64,000 nucleotides of DNA. Origin: Vagococcus teuberi (GTDB lineage: Bacteria; Bacillota; Bacilli; Lactobacillales; Vagococcaceae). This document shows, one piece after another, positions 8,112-17,078 of the stretch. The position numbers and the translations under genes were made by a program. A model generated the notes under the pieces. The model saw nothing but the letters and a program-made list of their open reading frames with translations, was not told the DNA's origin and did no database searches. Position 1 is the stretch's first letter. Every line of letters starts with the position of its first letter. The stretch covers positions 856,501 through 920,500 of the forward strand of contig NZ_CP017267.1 in the NCBI RefSeq assembly GCF_001870205.1, in the 5' to 3' direction.

Positions 8112-8642
8112 ATGAAATTAGGTTTAAAAAATAATGAAGTAGTCATTGTTCCTTATAATCAAGAGTGGGAAATAGAGTTTAACGGAGTTAGACAAGAAAT
8201 ATTAAAAAATATAAATTTAAATTGTAATTGTATAGAACACGTAGGAAGTACTGCAATAAAAGGAATTAAGGCCAAACCGATTATAGATATTTTAATAGGA
8301 GTGGACGATATTTCTAAATTAGATGATTCTTTTTTTAATCAATTAAAAAAATTAGGTTTTTATAGGTTAAGGATACAAAAACATGACGAAATCGTGTGTG
8401 CTAAATTCATAGATAACACATTTGAAATTAAAACTCATATTATTCATTTAGTAAATTTTAATCAAAAAAAATGGAATGATTTAATTCTATTTCGTGATAT
8501 TCTTAGAACTCATGACAATATAAAAAAGCAATATGAAAATATAAAACAAACTTTTTTAGAAAATAATCTTAATGAGATAACAGCATATACAGATTATAAA
8601 GAAAATTTTGTAAAAGATACACTGAAAAATTATAGAGAATAG
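8112..8642 (+). CDS. GrpB family protein (UPF0157)
   Basis: A 176-residue member of the GrpB/UPF0157 family, which belongs to the nucleotidyltransferase superfamily. Family markers are the opening VVIVPYNQEWEIEF, the HVGSTAIKGIKAKPIIDILIGV block (GS motif followed by a paired acidic DIxxG strand), and the later LRTHDNIKKQYE region where the family has LR. The role is not established; some relatives are fused to dephospho-CoA kinase. ATG 8112 is preferred to the GTG at 8103, which overlaps the AAAGGAG ribosome site. It is a single-gene unit, and codon use is even more AT-rich than in the flanking housekeeping genes. Confidence 0.8.
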   Translation: MKLGLKNNEVVIVPYNQEWEIEFNGVRQEILKNINLNCNCIEHVGSTAIKGIKAKPIIDILIGVDDISKLDDSFFNQLKKLGFYRLRIQKHDEIVCAKFIDNTFEIKTHIIHLVNFNQKKWNDLILFRDILRTHDNIKKQYENIKQTFLENNLNEITAYTDYKENFVKDTLKNYRE

Positions 8643-9038
8643 TTATTTAACTCATAGGAAGATATAATTACTATTTAACGATGTAACACAAATTATCAAC
8701 TATTTGGGATTTAGACATCTACTTCGTGTATCTCAACTGGTCTGCCTCAATATTAAAAAGGAATCCCATAAAATGGCGATTCTTTTTTTCGAAATAGTGA
8801 AATATTGAATCTGATGTTGGTGGAAAACGTTATTTAGTCAATTCGTGTATATAAGGTTTTTGAGCAAAATATTCTTATTTGATAAAAATTAATGAAAGTT
8901 TAGTTACCAAATATCTAATAATGAGTTCTTTCTTGTAAAAAGCATTGATATGACCTTAAAAACATAACTAATCTAGCAACAGCACGTGTCCTTTTGTTAT
9001 AATAAAATAAAATAGATGCAAATAAAGGAGTATTAACA
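8643..9038. other. Intergenic region between grpB and queH
   Basis: About 395 bp without a gene. It contains the grpB terminator at 8761-8789 and an extended -10-like TGTTATAAT near 8994-9002 that probably serves queH. The rest is AT-rich and shows no gene or repeat that I can support. Confidence 0.5.
8761..8789 (+). terminator. Rho-independent terminator downstream of grpB
   Basis: GAATC.CCAT pairs with ATGG.GATTC with one mismatch around an AAA loop, followed by seven T residues. It lies about 120 bp after the grpB stop. Confidence 0.75.
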
Positions 9039-9764
9039 ATGGACTCATTGAATATTATCAACAACTTAAAAAATCAAACGATTAATTATGATAGTGTTTT
9101 GCTTAAACTAATAAAAAAGTGGGAAGATGAATCGTTTCGACCAAAGATTTTACTTCATAGTTGTTGTGCACCTTGTAGTACCTATACATTAGAATTTTTA
9201 ACGGATTATGCTGATGTCACTATTTATTTTGCTAATTCAAATATATATCCTAAAAGTGAGTATGAGAGACGAGCCATTGTTCAAAAAGAATTTGTTGAGC
9301 AATTCAATAGAAAGAACGATAAACATGTTGAGTTTATTGAAGCTAAGTATGAACCAAATGTTTTTATTCAGACGATGACTAAAAAAGGATTAGCCAATGA
9401 ACCTGAGGGTGGCGCACGTTGTGAAAGTTGTTTTCAAATGAGATTAGACTTAGTGGCCGAAGAGGCACATAATAGAGGTTTTGATTATTTTGGGAGTGCC
9501 TTGACGATTTCACCTAAAAAAGATGCTCAGTTGATTAATTCTATTGGACTCGATATACAAAAAATATATGATGTATCTTATCTGCCGAGTGATTTCAAAA
9601 AAAGAGGTGGGTACCAACGTTCAATAACCATGTGTAAAGATTACGACATTTATCGCCAATGCTATTGTGGGTGTGTGTTTGCCGCTACGAAACAAGGTAT
9701 TGATTTAAAAGCAATTAATAAAGAAGCAAAAGACTATATTAATAACAAAACGCCACTCTCCTAA
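9039..9764 (+). CDS. queH: Epoxyqueuosine reductase QueH
   Basis: A 241-residue DUF208-family enzyme that performs the last step of queuosine synthesis, reducing epoxyqueuosine to queuosine in tRNA. The diagnostic cysteines are visible: LLHSCCAPCSTYTLEFL near residue 40 (CC and CxxC), CESCFQMRLD near 130, and a further YCGCVFA cluster near 210. These ligate the iron-sulfur cluster and adjacent iron in characterised QueH. The ATG at 9039 follows AAAGGAG with good spacing. It stands alone between the grpB region and the convergent alcohol dehydrogenase. No preQ1 riboswitch is visible in the short leader. Confidence 0.9.
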   Translation: MDSLNIINNLKNQTINYDSVLLKLIKKWEDESFRPKILLHSCCAPCSTYTLEFLTDYADVTIYFANSNIYPKSEYERRAIVQKEFVEQFNRKNDKHVEFIEAKYEPNVFIQTMTKKGLANEPEGGARCESCFQMRLDLVAEEAHNRGFDYFGSALTISPKKDAQLINSIGLDIQKIYDVSYLPSDFKKRGGYQRSITMCKDYDIYRQCYCGCVFAATKQGIDLKAINKEAKDYINNKTPLS

Positions 9765-9784
9765 AAGCGAGAATGGCGTTTTAT
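9747..9784. terminator. Bidirectional terminator between queH and the alcohol dehydrogenase
   Basis: AAAACGCCA.TCTC pairs with GAGA.TGGCGTTTT around a short loop, with A and T runs on both sides. It serves the two convergent genes. Confidence 0.8.
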
Positions 9785-9787
9785 TGC

Positions 9788-10975
9788 TTAAAAAATCATT
9801 GGCACAAGGGAGTTTGTATATATTTTTAGGACATCCTCTACACTCAAAGGAACGTATGCTTTCGTGCTAATGTTAGAGTGATGCACTGCTTGTTCAGCCA
9901 TTTCTTCTAAGAGAGACTCATCAATCCCCACTTCTGGCAATGTCATTGGCACACCCCAATCAACAAAAGTGTCATACGTAAGTTTAATAGCCTCTTTGGC
10001 TGTGATGTATAAGTCATCATTTACCTCTAAATCAAAGACACGATGCCCATATAAAGCAAATCGTTCAACAGTATCATCATTTAGGACATGTTCCATCCAT
10101 CTTGGTGTTAAGATAGCTAATCCAATACCATGAGTGATGTCATAGTAAGCACTTAACTCATGTTCCATTGGATGACATGACCATACTCCGAATTTTCCGT
10201 TTCCTGTCAAACCATTAAGAGCAAGAGAGCTTGCCCACATTAAGTTAGCACGAGCTTCATAATTTGTTGGTTCTTTAAGAGCGGTAGGCGTGTAGTATAA
10301 TACAGTTCTCATTAACCCTTCTGCAATGCCATCTTGAACCATTGTATCTGGCGTTTGATTAAAATAATTTTCAATTAAATGAGAAAAAATATCTGCTGAG
10401 CCAGCCATTGTTTGATAAGTAGGCACTGAGAATGTATAAGTTGGGTCTAAAATAGACACCTTTGGAATCACTAAACGACTATGGAAGCCTAATTTTTCTT
10501 TGGTTTCTTCATTTGTGATAACTGCTCCTCCGTTCATTTCTGAACCTGTCGCGGCAATCGTTAATATTGTCACTATAGGCAAAGCTTTTTCAATGGTAAC
10601 AGCCTTGTCTGTGATAAAATCCCAAGGGTTTCCTTCATGAAAGACACCCGCTGCAACAGCTTTAGAACAATCAATAGTTGATCCACCACCAACTGCTAAA
10701 ATTACATCAACTTGATGCTCTTTACATAGTTTAACTCCTTTTATGACAGTGTCTAGTCTTGGATTTGGCTCAATACCGCTAAGTTCGACTATTGTTGTCT
10801 CTTCACCGATTAATTCGTAAATTTTATCGTATAACCCACTACGTTTGATACTTCCCCCACCGTAAGCTAGTAGAACAGTTTTTCCATATTGGTTTAATAC
10901 TTTCGGTAATTGCTGAATTTGATCTTTTCCAAATAATGTGTTTGTTGGTGCATGAAAATCAAAGTTTTTCATCAT
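9788..10975 (-). CDS. Iron-containing (group III) alcohol dehydrogenase
   Basis: A 395-residue NAD(P)H-dependent alcohol/aldehyde oxidoreductase of the type called BdhA or YugJ. The nucleotide-binding GGGS motifs appear twice (LAYGGGSIKRSG and ILAVGGGSTIDCSKA). The metal-site residues fall in GSADIFSHLIENYF and HPMEHELSAYYDITHGIGLAIL, with the conserved HxxxH-like spacing of the family. It probably reduces aldehydes such as butyraldehyde or methylglyoxal; substrate is not predictable. It faces queH and diverges from lutABC across an unusually long AT-rich spacer. The stop lies 4 bp inside the shared terminator region. Confidence 0.9.
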   Translation of the reverse strand: MMKNFDFHAPTNTLFGKDQIQQLPKVLNQYGKTVLLAYGGGSIKRSGLYDKIYELIGEETTIVELSGIEPNPRLDTVIKGVKLCKEHQVDVILAVGGGSTIDCSKAVAAGVFHEGNPWDFITDKAVTIEKALPIVTILTIAATGSEMNGGAVITNEETKEKLGFHSRLVIPKVSILDPTYTFSVPTYQTMAGSADIFSHLIENYFNQTPDTMVQDGIAEGLMRTVLYYTPTALKEPTNYEARANLMWASSLALNGLTGNGKFGVWSCHPMEHELSAYYDITHGIGLAILTPRWMEHVLNDDTVERFALYGHRVFDLEVNDDLYITAKEAIKLTYDTFVDWGVPMTLPEVGIDESLLEEMAEQAVHHSNISTKAYVPLSVEDVLKIYTNSLVPMIF

Positions 10976-11411
10976 CTATTCCCCATTTCTATGATTTTAT
11001 TGTCTTATGTTTTATTTGTTTTGTCAATAATATAACTTTATTGGTTATGTTTTGGTTAAATGAATTGTTTTGCGATTTGTCATCAATGTTCTATATTGTG
11101 TGATATATGTTATTTAATTTTCATTATTGCTTTTTATGCATAAAACATAAAATCCCATATTTATTTTACTTATATAAGTTTTAAAGTATATATTGTATTT
11201 ATTAATTTATTTATATAGAAAAAATGTGTTTATTTAGATTTTTTTATGATGTTTATATTTAGTTTAATCTATATTTTTGTTTATTAAATACAATTAGGAG
11301 TAGTTAAATTAATAAATTATTTATAAAAACAGTAAAAAATTGTTTGAATTTGTTTGAAAGTGGTAAAATAAGGTTGTATTAAAAAACAAGTTGTTGCTTG
11401 GAGGAATCAGA
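10976..11411. promoter_or_regulatory. Long AT-rich divergent control region between the alcohol dehydrogenase and lutABC
   Basis: About 435 bp that is very poor in G and C and has no gene. It must hold the promoters for both flanking units. On the lut side an extended -10 TGGTAAAAT lies at 11361-11369, and GGAGG at 11400-11404 is the lutA ribosome site. Several short ATAAAACATAA-like and TTTATAT-like runs recur, but I cannot define an operator. Confidence 0.45.
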
Positions 11412-12170
11412 ATGAGAGTAAGCATATTTACTAGCTGTGTCGTCGATTTAATGTTTCCAAATGTTGGAATAGCCATGGTAGAGGTACTAGAACGATTAGG
11501 ATGTGAGGTAGATTTTCCAGAAAAACAAATTTGCTGTGGTCAACCAACGTTTAATAGTGGTTATGAAAAGAAGAGTAAAGCAACACTCATTAATCAATTA
11601 GAAGCATTTGAAAACTCAGATTACGTAGTAGGTGGAGCAGGATCTTGCGTGGGTATGTTACGTGAGTATCCTGAGTTGTTGAAGGATGATGAGGTGTATT
11701 ATCCTAAGGCAGTTGAACTAGCAGAGAAAACATACGAATTTAGTCAATTTATTTACCGAGTATTAGGACTAACAGATGTAGGTGCTTGTTATGAAGGAAA
11801 AGCAACCTATCATCGTTCTTGTCACATGACACGTCTGTTAGGAGAAAGAGAAGCACCGTTTGTATTATTGGATAATGTGGCAGGGTTAGAAATGATTCCA
11901 TTAGGCCATATTGAAAATTGTTGTGGTTTTGGTGGAACATTCTCAGTGAAAATGCCAGAGATTTCTGAGCAGATGGTTACAGAAAAAATGAATGACGTTA
12001 TTAATACGGGAGCAGATACTTTAATCAGTGCCGATATGGGTTGCTTAATGAATATCGGTGGTAAGTTTAACCGAGATGGTAATCCGATTAAAATCATGCA
12101 CATCGCAGAAGTATTAAATTCAAATGTCGATACTAGTCGAATTCAATTATCTAGCGAGGTGGCAAACTAA
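11412..12170 (+). CDS. lutA: Lactate oxidation protein LutA, CCG-domain Fe-S protein
   Basis: A 252-residue cytoplasmic subunit of the LutABC L-lactate oxidising complex, which converts lactate to pyruvate. It carries two cysteine-rich CCG domains: ICCGQPTFNSGY near residue 40 and HIENCCGFGGTFSVK near 170, with HRSCHMTR between them, matching LutA/YkgE. ATG 11412 follows GGAGG by 7 bases; the upstream in-frame TTG at 11391 precedes that site and is rejected. The stop and the lutB start overlap (TAATG). It is the first gene of a tightly packed three-gene operon. Confidence 0.92.
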   Translation: MRVSIFTSCVVDLMFPNVGIAMVEVLERLGCEVDFPEKQICCGQPTFNSGYEKKSKATLINQLEAFENSDYVVGGAGSCVGMLREYPELLKDDEVYYPKAVELAEKTYEFSQFIYRVLGLTDVGACYEGKATYHRSCHMTRLLGEREAPFVLLDNVAGLEMIPLGHIENCCGFGGTFSVKMPEISEQMVTEKMNDVINTGADTLISADMGCLMNIGGKFNRDGNPIKIMHIAEVLNSNVDTSRIQLSSEVAN

Positions 12171-13642
12171 TGGGATTAACAACAAGTACAAAACCATTTA
12201 AAGAGCGATTGGAAGATAGTAAAAAAGATGTGTTTATGCAACAAGCTGTGGCTAAAGCGCAAGACGAGCAATGGGTAAAACGTGAAGGTGCTCGTGATAA
12301 GTTAGGTAATTGGCAAGAGTGGCGTGAGTTAGGTGAGAGTATCAGACAACATACCATTGCATACTTACCCGATTACCTAGAACAATTTAGTGACAATGTC
12401 GCCAAACAAGGTGGATATGTTTATTTTGCTCAAACAGCAGAAGAAGCGAATGAGTATGTCAAACAAATCGTCTTAGAGAAAAAAGCAAAAAAAATTGTTA
12501 AATCAAAATCAATGGTTACAACAGAAGTCGATGTTGATCCTATGCTTCTAACACTTGATGGTGTAAGTGTGATGGAAACTGACTTAGCAGAATTTATTTT
12601 GCAAATGGATGATTGGGATGAACCATCACATATTGTGTTTCCAAGTATTCATAAAAATAGAGAACAAATTCGTGCGGTTTTTGAGAAAAAACTTGGCTAC
12701 AAAGGAGATAATGATCCGGTTAATCTAGCTAGATGTGCCCGTGAAGTCATGAGAAAATTTTTCCTTGAAGCAGAAGTGGGAATTACGGGTTGTAACTTTG
12801 CGATTGCCGATAGTGGTATGATTAACTTAGACACAAATGAAGGAAATGCTGATTTGACGATTAGTATTCCAAAAACACAAATTGTCTTAATGGGAATGGA
12901 ACGGATTGTCCCAACGATGAAAGAAGCCGAAGTTTTGGATAACTTACTGGCTAGAAGTGCGGTTGGTCAAAGTTTAACAACTTATGTGACGTTTGCTGGA
13001 CAAAAACGAGCAGATGAATCAGATGGACCTGAAGACTTCCACGTGATTATCGTGGATAATGGTCGTTCCAACGCTTTAGGAACAGCTTTCCAACCAGTCC
13101 TACAATGCATTCGTTGTGGTTCATGTTTGAACGTGTGTCCTGTATATCGTCATATTGGTGGGCATGGTTATGGGTCTATTTATCCAGGACCAATTGGTGC
13201 TGTCTTATCTCCAGTGCTGGGTGGATACAAACAGTTTGGAGAGTTGCCTTACGCATCAAGTTTGTGTGGTGCTTGTACAGAAACATGTCCTGTTAAGATT
13301 CCACTACATGAATTATTAATCGAGCATCGTAAAGTGATGACAGATGATTTGAAAATGAAACACGGATTTGAAGATTTCCAAATGAAAGTCATTGGTAGTG
13401 GAACTACCTCACCATTCTTATTTAATTCAGCGATTCATATGGCACATGGTGGAATGGGTGTATTAAGTAAAAAATCGCCAACTTCTGTTACAAATATGTA
13501 CCAGTTTGGAGGCTTTATTAATAAAGGGCCTGGATTAGTAAAAGGCTGGACAGATGTCAGAGATTTACCAAGGCCACCAAAATACAAAGATAGCTTTAGA
13601 AAATGGTTTAAAGATCATAAGGCAGGTGCAGACAATGACTAA
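12170..13642 (+). CDS. lutB: Lactate oxidation iron-sulfur protein LutB
   Basis: A 490-residue ferredoxin-containing subunit of LutABC. The N-terminal 300 residues form the LUD domain (VKSKSMVTTEVDVDP, GCNFAIADSGMI, ERIVPTM). Two 4Fe-4S motifs follow: CIRCGSCLNVCPVYR near residue 310 and LCGACTETCPVKIP near 365. The length and domain order match LutB/YkgF. It overlaps lutA by one base and lutC by eight, so all three are probably translationally coupled. It is expected to transfer electrons from lactate towards a membrane carrier. Confidence 0.93.
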   Translation: MGLTTSTKPFKERLEDSKKDVFMQQAVAKAQDEQWVKREGARDKLGNWQEWRELGESIRQHTIAYLPDYLEQFSDNVAKQGGYVYFAQTAEEANEYVKQIVLEKKAKKIVKSKSMVTTEVDVDPMLLTLDGVSVMETDLAEFILQMDDWDEPSHIVFPSIHKNREQIRAVFEKKLGYKGDNDPVNLARCAREVMRKFFLEAEVGITGCNFAIADSGMINLDTNEGNADLTISIPKTQIVLMGMERIVPTMKEAEVLDNLLARSAVGQSLTTYVTFAGQKRADESDGPEDFHVIIVDNGRSNALGTAFQPVLQCIRCGSCLNVCPVYRHIGGHGYGSIYPGPIGAVLSPVLGGYKQFGELPYASSLCGACTETCPVKIPLHELLIEHRKVMTDDLKMKHGFEDFQMKVIGSGTTSPFLFNSAIHMAHGGMGVLSKKSPTSVTNMYQFGGFINKGPGLVKGWTDVRDLPRPPKYKDSFRKWFKDHKAGADND

Positions 13643-14345
13643 TATTCATAATCGTGAAAAATTTTTAGCTAACCTACATGAAAAACTCGGCACAACACCT
13701 TTAAATGTTGCAGATCATCCATACATTCCAATAAATGATTTGCCACAAACACACTTAGCAGATAAGAATGTAGACGAACTACTTGGCATTTGTAAAGAAA
13801 AAGTCAAAGATATTCATACTGAGTTGTTAGATATTCCATCAAGTGAGTTACATAATACATTGAAAAAATTGATTGAACAATCAGGAAATGGAAATATTTT
13901 ATTACCTAAAGATGATCGTTTTTCTAAAGAGTTATTAGATTTTCTAGAAACAGAATATAGCTCTGATATTTCTTATTGGGATGAGGGAGAAGAGTTTCGT
14001 GATAGTAACATAAAAAAAGCAGAAGAAGCCAATGTCGTGATTGCTAATGCTGATTTTATGCTAGCGGAATCTGGCTCGATTGTGGTAGAAACAACACCAG
14101 GTCAAGGACGTTCGCTACACTTTTTACCAACACATTATATCTCGTTGATTAAAAAGAGCAGTATTGTGGCTCGCTCTACACAAGCAGCTAATTATTTTGC
14201 TGAAAAAATTGAAAAAGGTGAATCTGTTGGTTCTGCCATTCATTTTATTTCTGGTCCATCAAACTCTGGTGATATTGAGATGCAATTAGTTGTAGGCCTT
14301 CATGGCCCATTAAAAATGTATTATGTTGTATTAAATGATTTATAA
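13635..14345 (+). CDS. lutC: Lactate oxidation protein LutC
   Basis: A 236-residue LUD-domain subunit of LutABC. The conserved C-terminal region is present: ANADFMLAESGSIVVETTPGQGRSL and LPTHYISLI, then ISGPSNSGDIEMQLVVGLHGP, the family's signature ending. ATG 13635 lies inside the lutB stop region with an 8-base overlap; longer in-frame starts lie deep inside lutB and lack a ribosome site. The operon ends with a strong terminator that also serves the convergent scrR. The regulator LutR is not in this window, so control probably lies elsewhere. Confidence 0.92.
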   Translation: MTNIHNREKFLANLHEKLGTTPLNVADHPYIPINDLPQTHLADKNVDELLGICKEKVKDIHTELLDIPSSELHNTLKKLIEQSGNGNILLPKDDRFSKELLDFLETEYSSDISYWDEGEEFRDSNIKKAEEANVVIANADFMLAESGSIVVETTPGQGRSLHFLPTHYISLIKKSSIVARSTQAANYFAEKIEKGESVGSAIHFISGPSNSGDIEMQLVVGLHGPLKMYYVVLNDL

Positions 14346-14351
14346 ACAAGC

Positions 14352-14386
14352 AAAAAGCATGTAGAGATTTTTCTACATGCTTTTTT
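14352..14386. terminator. Bidirectional terminator between lutC and scrR
   Basis: AAAAGCATGTAGA pairs with TCTACATGCTTTT around a short loop, with T and A runs on both sides. It separates convergent lutABC and scrR. Confidence 0.85.
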
Positions 14387-15368
14387 AAACTGTTTGTCCT
14401 TGTACAAAAGTAACTGGTAAAAAATAATGGTCTTCTAATTTTTTCTCCACGTCATCAATTCGTTGCATTAACAAGTCAATTAAGATATCGGCATAATCAG
14501 TCAGTGGTTGCGCGAGAGTGGTTAGTTGAGGGAAGTAAGTTCTGATAAACTTTGTTCCATCATAGCCAATCAATTTCATATCTTCAGGAATCGAAATACC
14601 TAGTTGTTGACACTGGTTGTAAACTAAGATCGCTGTTAAATCATCCGTGCAAAACAACCCATCAATGTCTTCGTTTTCTAAAATTCGTTTGATTTCGATG
14701 TTTTTTAAGGCAGCTGACTGATAGCTTTGGTCAAACTTAAATACTTTAGGTGTTAATTGATGTTCTTCCATGAACGAAAGATACCCATTCAGTCGTCTAT
14801 TAGTTGGTGAGTTTGAGCGTTGAGATCCCGTTAAAATAGCAATATTTCTTGCCCCTTTTAGAAATAGAGTCTCTGTTGCAAGATAGCCACCTTGAAAATT
14901 ATCACTCCCAACAATTGGAATCCCGTCAGCCAAATGTCGGTCAAAAGACACGATAGGTAACTCGATATTTTCATATTCAGCAATTCCTAAATTATGTGCT
15001 CCGGCAATAATACCATCAACTTTATTTGCCGATAACATATTGATATAGTTTCGTTCTTTTTCTTTATTGTTGGCACTATCACAAATGATGCATTTATATC
15101 CTCGTTCAAATAATTTTGACTCGACTTTATCAATCAATTCACCGTAAAACGGATTGGATACCGTTGGAAAAATTAACCCAATTAGTTGAGTGCTTTTTCC
15201 TTGGAGTGATCTAGCTAAGCTGTTTGGTTGATAGTTTAACTCTTTCATCGCTTGATTGACTTTATCAATTGTTTTTTGGCTCAGTGAACCATAATTATTG
15301 ATTACACGTGATACAGTGGTTGGTGAAACACCAGCTTTTTCTGCCACATCAGTTAATTTGATTGCCAT
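14385..15368 (-). CDS. scrR: LacI-family sucrose operon repressor
   Basis: A 327-residue LacI-type regulator. The helix-turn-helix is residues 3-48 (KLTDVAEKAGVSPTTVSRVI, then YQPNSLARSL hinge). The effector domain carries IGLIFPTVSNPFYGELID and the late PEDMKLIGYDGTKF. It lies directly after scrB on the same strand with a 16-bp gap, the usual scrBR order in lactic acid bacteria, and two matching operator-like palindromes sit in the scrA-scrB spacer. It is therefore assigned as the sucrose repressor, with de-repression during sucrose uptake. The ATG is preceded by an AGGAAGAT-like site on the minus strand. Confidence 0.85.
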   Translation of the reverse strand: MAIKLTDVAEKAGVSPTTVSRVINNYGSLSQKTIDKVNQAMKELNYQPNSLARSLQGKSTQLIGLIFPTVSNPFYGELIDKVESKLFERGYKCIICDSANNKEKERNYINMLSANKVDGIIAGAHNLGIAEYENIELPIVSFDRHLADGIPIVGSDNFQGGYLATETLFLKGARNIAILTGSQRSNSPTNRRLNGYLSFMEEHQLTPKVFKFDQSYQSAALKNIEIKRILENEDIDGLFCTDDLTAILVYNQCQQLGISIPEDMKLIGYDGTKFIRTYFPQLTTLAQPLTDYADILIDLLMQRIDDVEKKLEDHYFLPVTFVQGQTV

Positions 15369-15384
15369 GTCATGTTATCTTCCT

Positions 15385-16863
15385 TTATTGATTTGTTTGA
15401 CGTAGGTTATAGCAAGTAGCGTCAATTTGGCTATCAGAGTCCACATGAATATAAGTGTTGTCTGCTTTAGGAAACACACGAGCTGTAGCTACCTGTTCGC
15501 CATCATTTACAAAGACTTCGACAAGAGATTCGTCTACAAAAACTTGTAATGTTAGCGGTTTTTTACTAATCGAAAACTCTCTTTTAAAGCCGTATTCACT
15601 TGCAAATGATTCCCCTACGCTACTTCGGTCGATAATCATTTTACCACAAGTTGTATCAAAGGAAATAGTCAATCCAGTAGCGCCATCTTTATCAGACATT
15701 AGTGTGACTAACCCTTTCGTTGATTCATTAAAATCAATCACTAATTCGTAACGAGCTGATTTTGCCTCGTAATTTATTGATTTGATTTCTGTAAAGTCAG
15801 TTTGAGTGGTTCTAAGTTCTTTGTATTCTTGTGCAGGTTGTTGATAAAGAACATTTTCTCTTATCGTTAATTCTTTGACTAAACTGAGACAATGAGCCCA
15901 ACCAAAATCATCAGTCGGATACTCAATTTCAGGTAAGCCAACCCAACTAATAGCCAAAGCACGTCCATCTGGTGCGTTGAATGCTTGTGTGGCATACACA
16001 TCAAAACCTTCATCCAGATTTTTTAAAGCAGAAGGGTTTGTGATGACATTATTCTCAAGATTGTACTCATCACCAATGACATACATATTTGGGTAGATAT
16101 TGTCGTAATGACAAACTGATTTATCTAACCCTTGCGGACAAAAAATTAAGAGCGCTTTGTCATTTGAAAAAACAAGATTTGGGCATTCCACCATGAATCC
16201 CATTGATTTCTCAGTAAAGTGTAACTCACCATTTAGTGTCCAGTGTTTTAAATCATGACTTGAATAAGTCAGAGCTTTTCCTTCTTTGTCTTTTGTTTGA
16301 CCACCAATAACTAATAAGTATTCATCATGAAACGGAATGATTTGTGGGTCTCTAAACTCGTGAGTGTAGCCTTTTGGTGGTTCAGAAATTAAAGGTCTAT
16401 CAAATTTTTCGATAGAGTTATCTTTTGAAAGATAGGCACCTAATTGATAAGAATGACGGCCCCAATTTTCATCTCTAACATTTCCTGTATAAGCAAGTAA
16501 AAGTTTGTCATTAACAGGAAGAGCTGAGCCTGAGTAGACACCATGACTATCAAAAGCCATATCAGGTTGTAAGGCTAACCCTTGATATTCCCAATCAAGT
16601 AAGTTTGTTGATGTTAAGTGAGCCCAAGATTTTACCCCGTGAACAGGGCCAATTGGGTAAGCTTGATAAAATAGTTGCCATTTTCCATTGAAATAAGAAA
16701 AGCCGTTTGGATCATTTAATAGTCCGGTTTTTGGTTGTACATGAAACCCTAATCTCCAGGGAGAGTTTGTGACTGTATCAACTAGTTCATCGATGTATTC
16801 TGTCTCCCAATCATTGTAATGACGATATCTTTCAGGTGTTGTCCATTCTTTTTTTAATGCCAT
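15385..16863 (-). CDS. scrB: Sucrose-6-phosphate hydrolase (GH32)
   Basis: A 492-residue cytoplasmic invertase that cleaves sucrose 6-phosphate, produced by the PTS, into glucose 6-phosphate and fructose. GH32 motifs are in order: LLNDPNGFSYF with the nucleophile Asp near residue 49, the transition-state FRDPQII, and MVECPNLV with the acid/base Glu. A C-terminal beta-sandwich follows (LVEVFVNDGEQVATARVFP). The start at 16863 is chosen because GGGAGG lies about 8 bases upstream; the longer frame would run into the promoter. No fructokinase gene accompanies the locus in this window. Confidence 0.93.
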   Translation of the reverse strand: MALKKEWTTPERYRHYNDWETEYIDELVDTVTNSPWRLGFHVQPKTGLLNDPNGFSYFNGKWQLFYQAYPIGPVHGVKSWAHLTSTNLLDWEYQGLALQPDMAFDSHGVYSGSALPVNDKLLLAYTGNVRDENWGRHSYQLGAYLSKDNSIEKFDRPLISEPPKGYTHEFRDPQIIPFHDEYLLVIGGQTKDKEGKALTYSSHDLKHWTLNGELHFTEKSMGFMVECPNLVFSNDKALLIFCPQGLDKSVCHYDNIYPNMYVIGDEYNLENNVITNPSALKNLDEGFDVYATQAFNAPDGRALAISWVGLPEIEYPTDDFGWAHCLSLVKELTIRENVLYQQPAQEYKELRTTQTDFTEIKSINYEAKSARYELVIDFNESTKGLVTLMSDKDGATGLTISFDTTCGKMIIDRSSVGESFASEYGFKREFSISKKPLTLQVFVDESLVEVFVNDGEQVATARVFPKADNTYIHVDSDSQIDATCYNLRQTNQ

Positions 16864-16897
16864 AATTATCCTCCCGGTAAGCGTGTTCGATACATAA

Positions 16898-17026
16898 ATA
16901 GTAAGGTATTTGTTAAGTATTGTCAAACGTATAACAATTTTATGGATCCTGTTACATAGAAGGTTTTAAATGATAATAAAAATATTTTGATAAACGTTTG
17001 ACATTTATAAGGAAAGATGCCATAAT
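16898..17026. promoter_or_regulatory. Divergent scrB/scrA promoters with paired ScrR operators
   Basis: For scrA on the plus strand TTGACA (16998-17003) and CATAAT (17021-17026) have a 17-base spacer. For scrB on the minus strand TTGACA (complement of 16921-16926) and TACTAT (complement of 16898-16903) also have 17. Each -35 overlaps an operator-like palindrome: GTCAAACGTATAAC at 16922-16935 and GATAAACGTTTGAC at 16989-17002, which are near-inverted copies of one another with centres 67 bp apart. This architecture suits co-ordinate repression, possibly by looping. Confidence 0.8.
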
Positions 17027-17078
17027 TTTATCAAGAAAAGCGATTTCAATCATAAACATTTTTGTAGGAGGAGAAACG

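Noticed and set aside
8650-8830. Open plus-strand stretch with protein-like text after grpB
   Set aside because: It lacks a start codon and ribosome site, and a strong terminator hairpin lies inside it.
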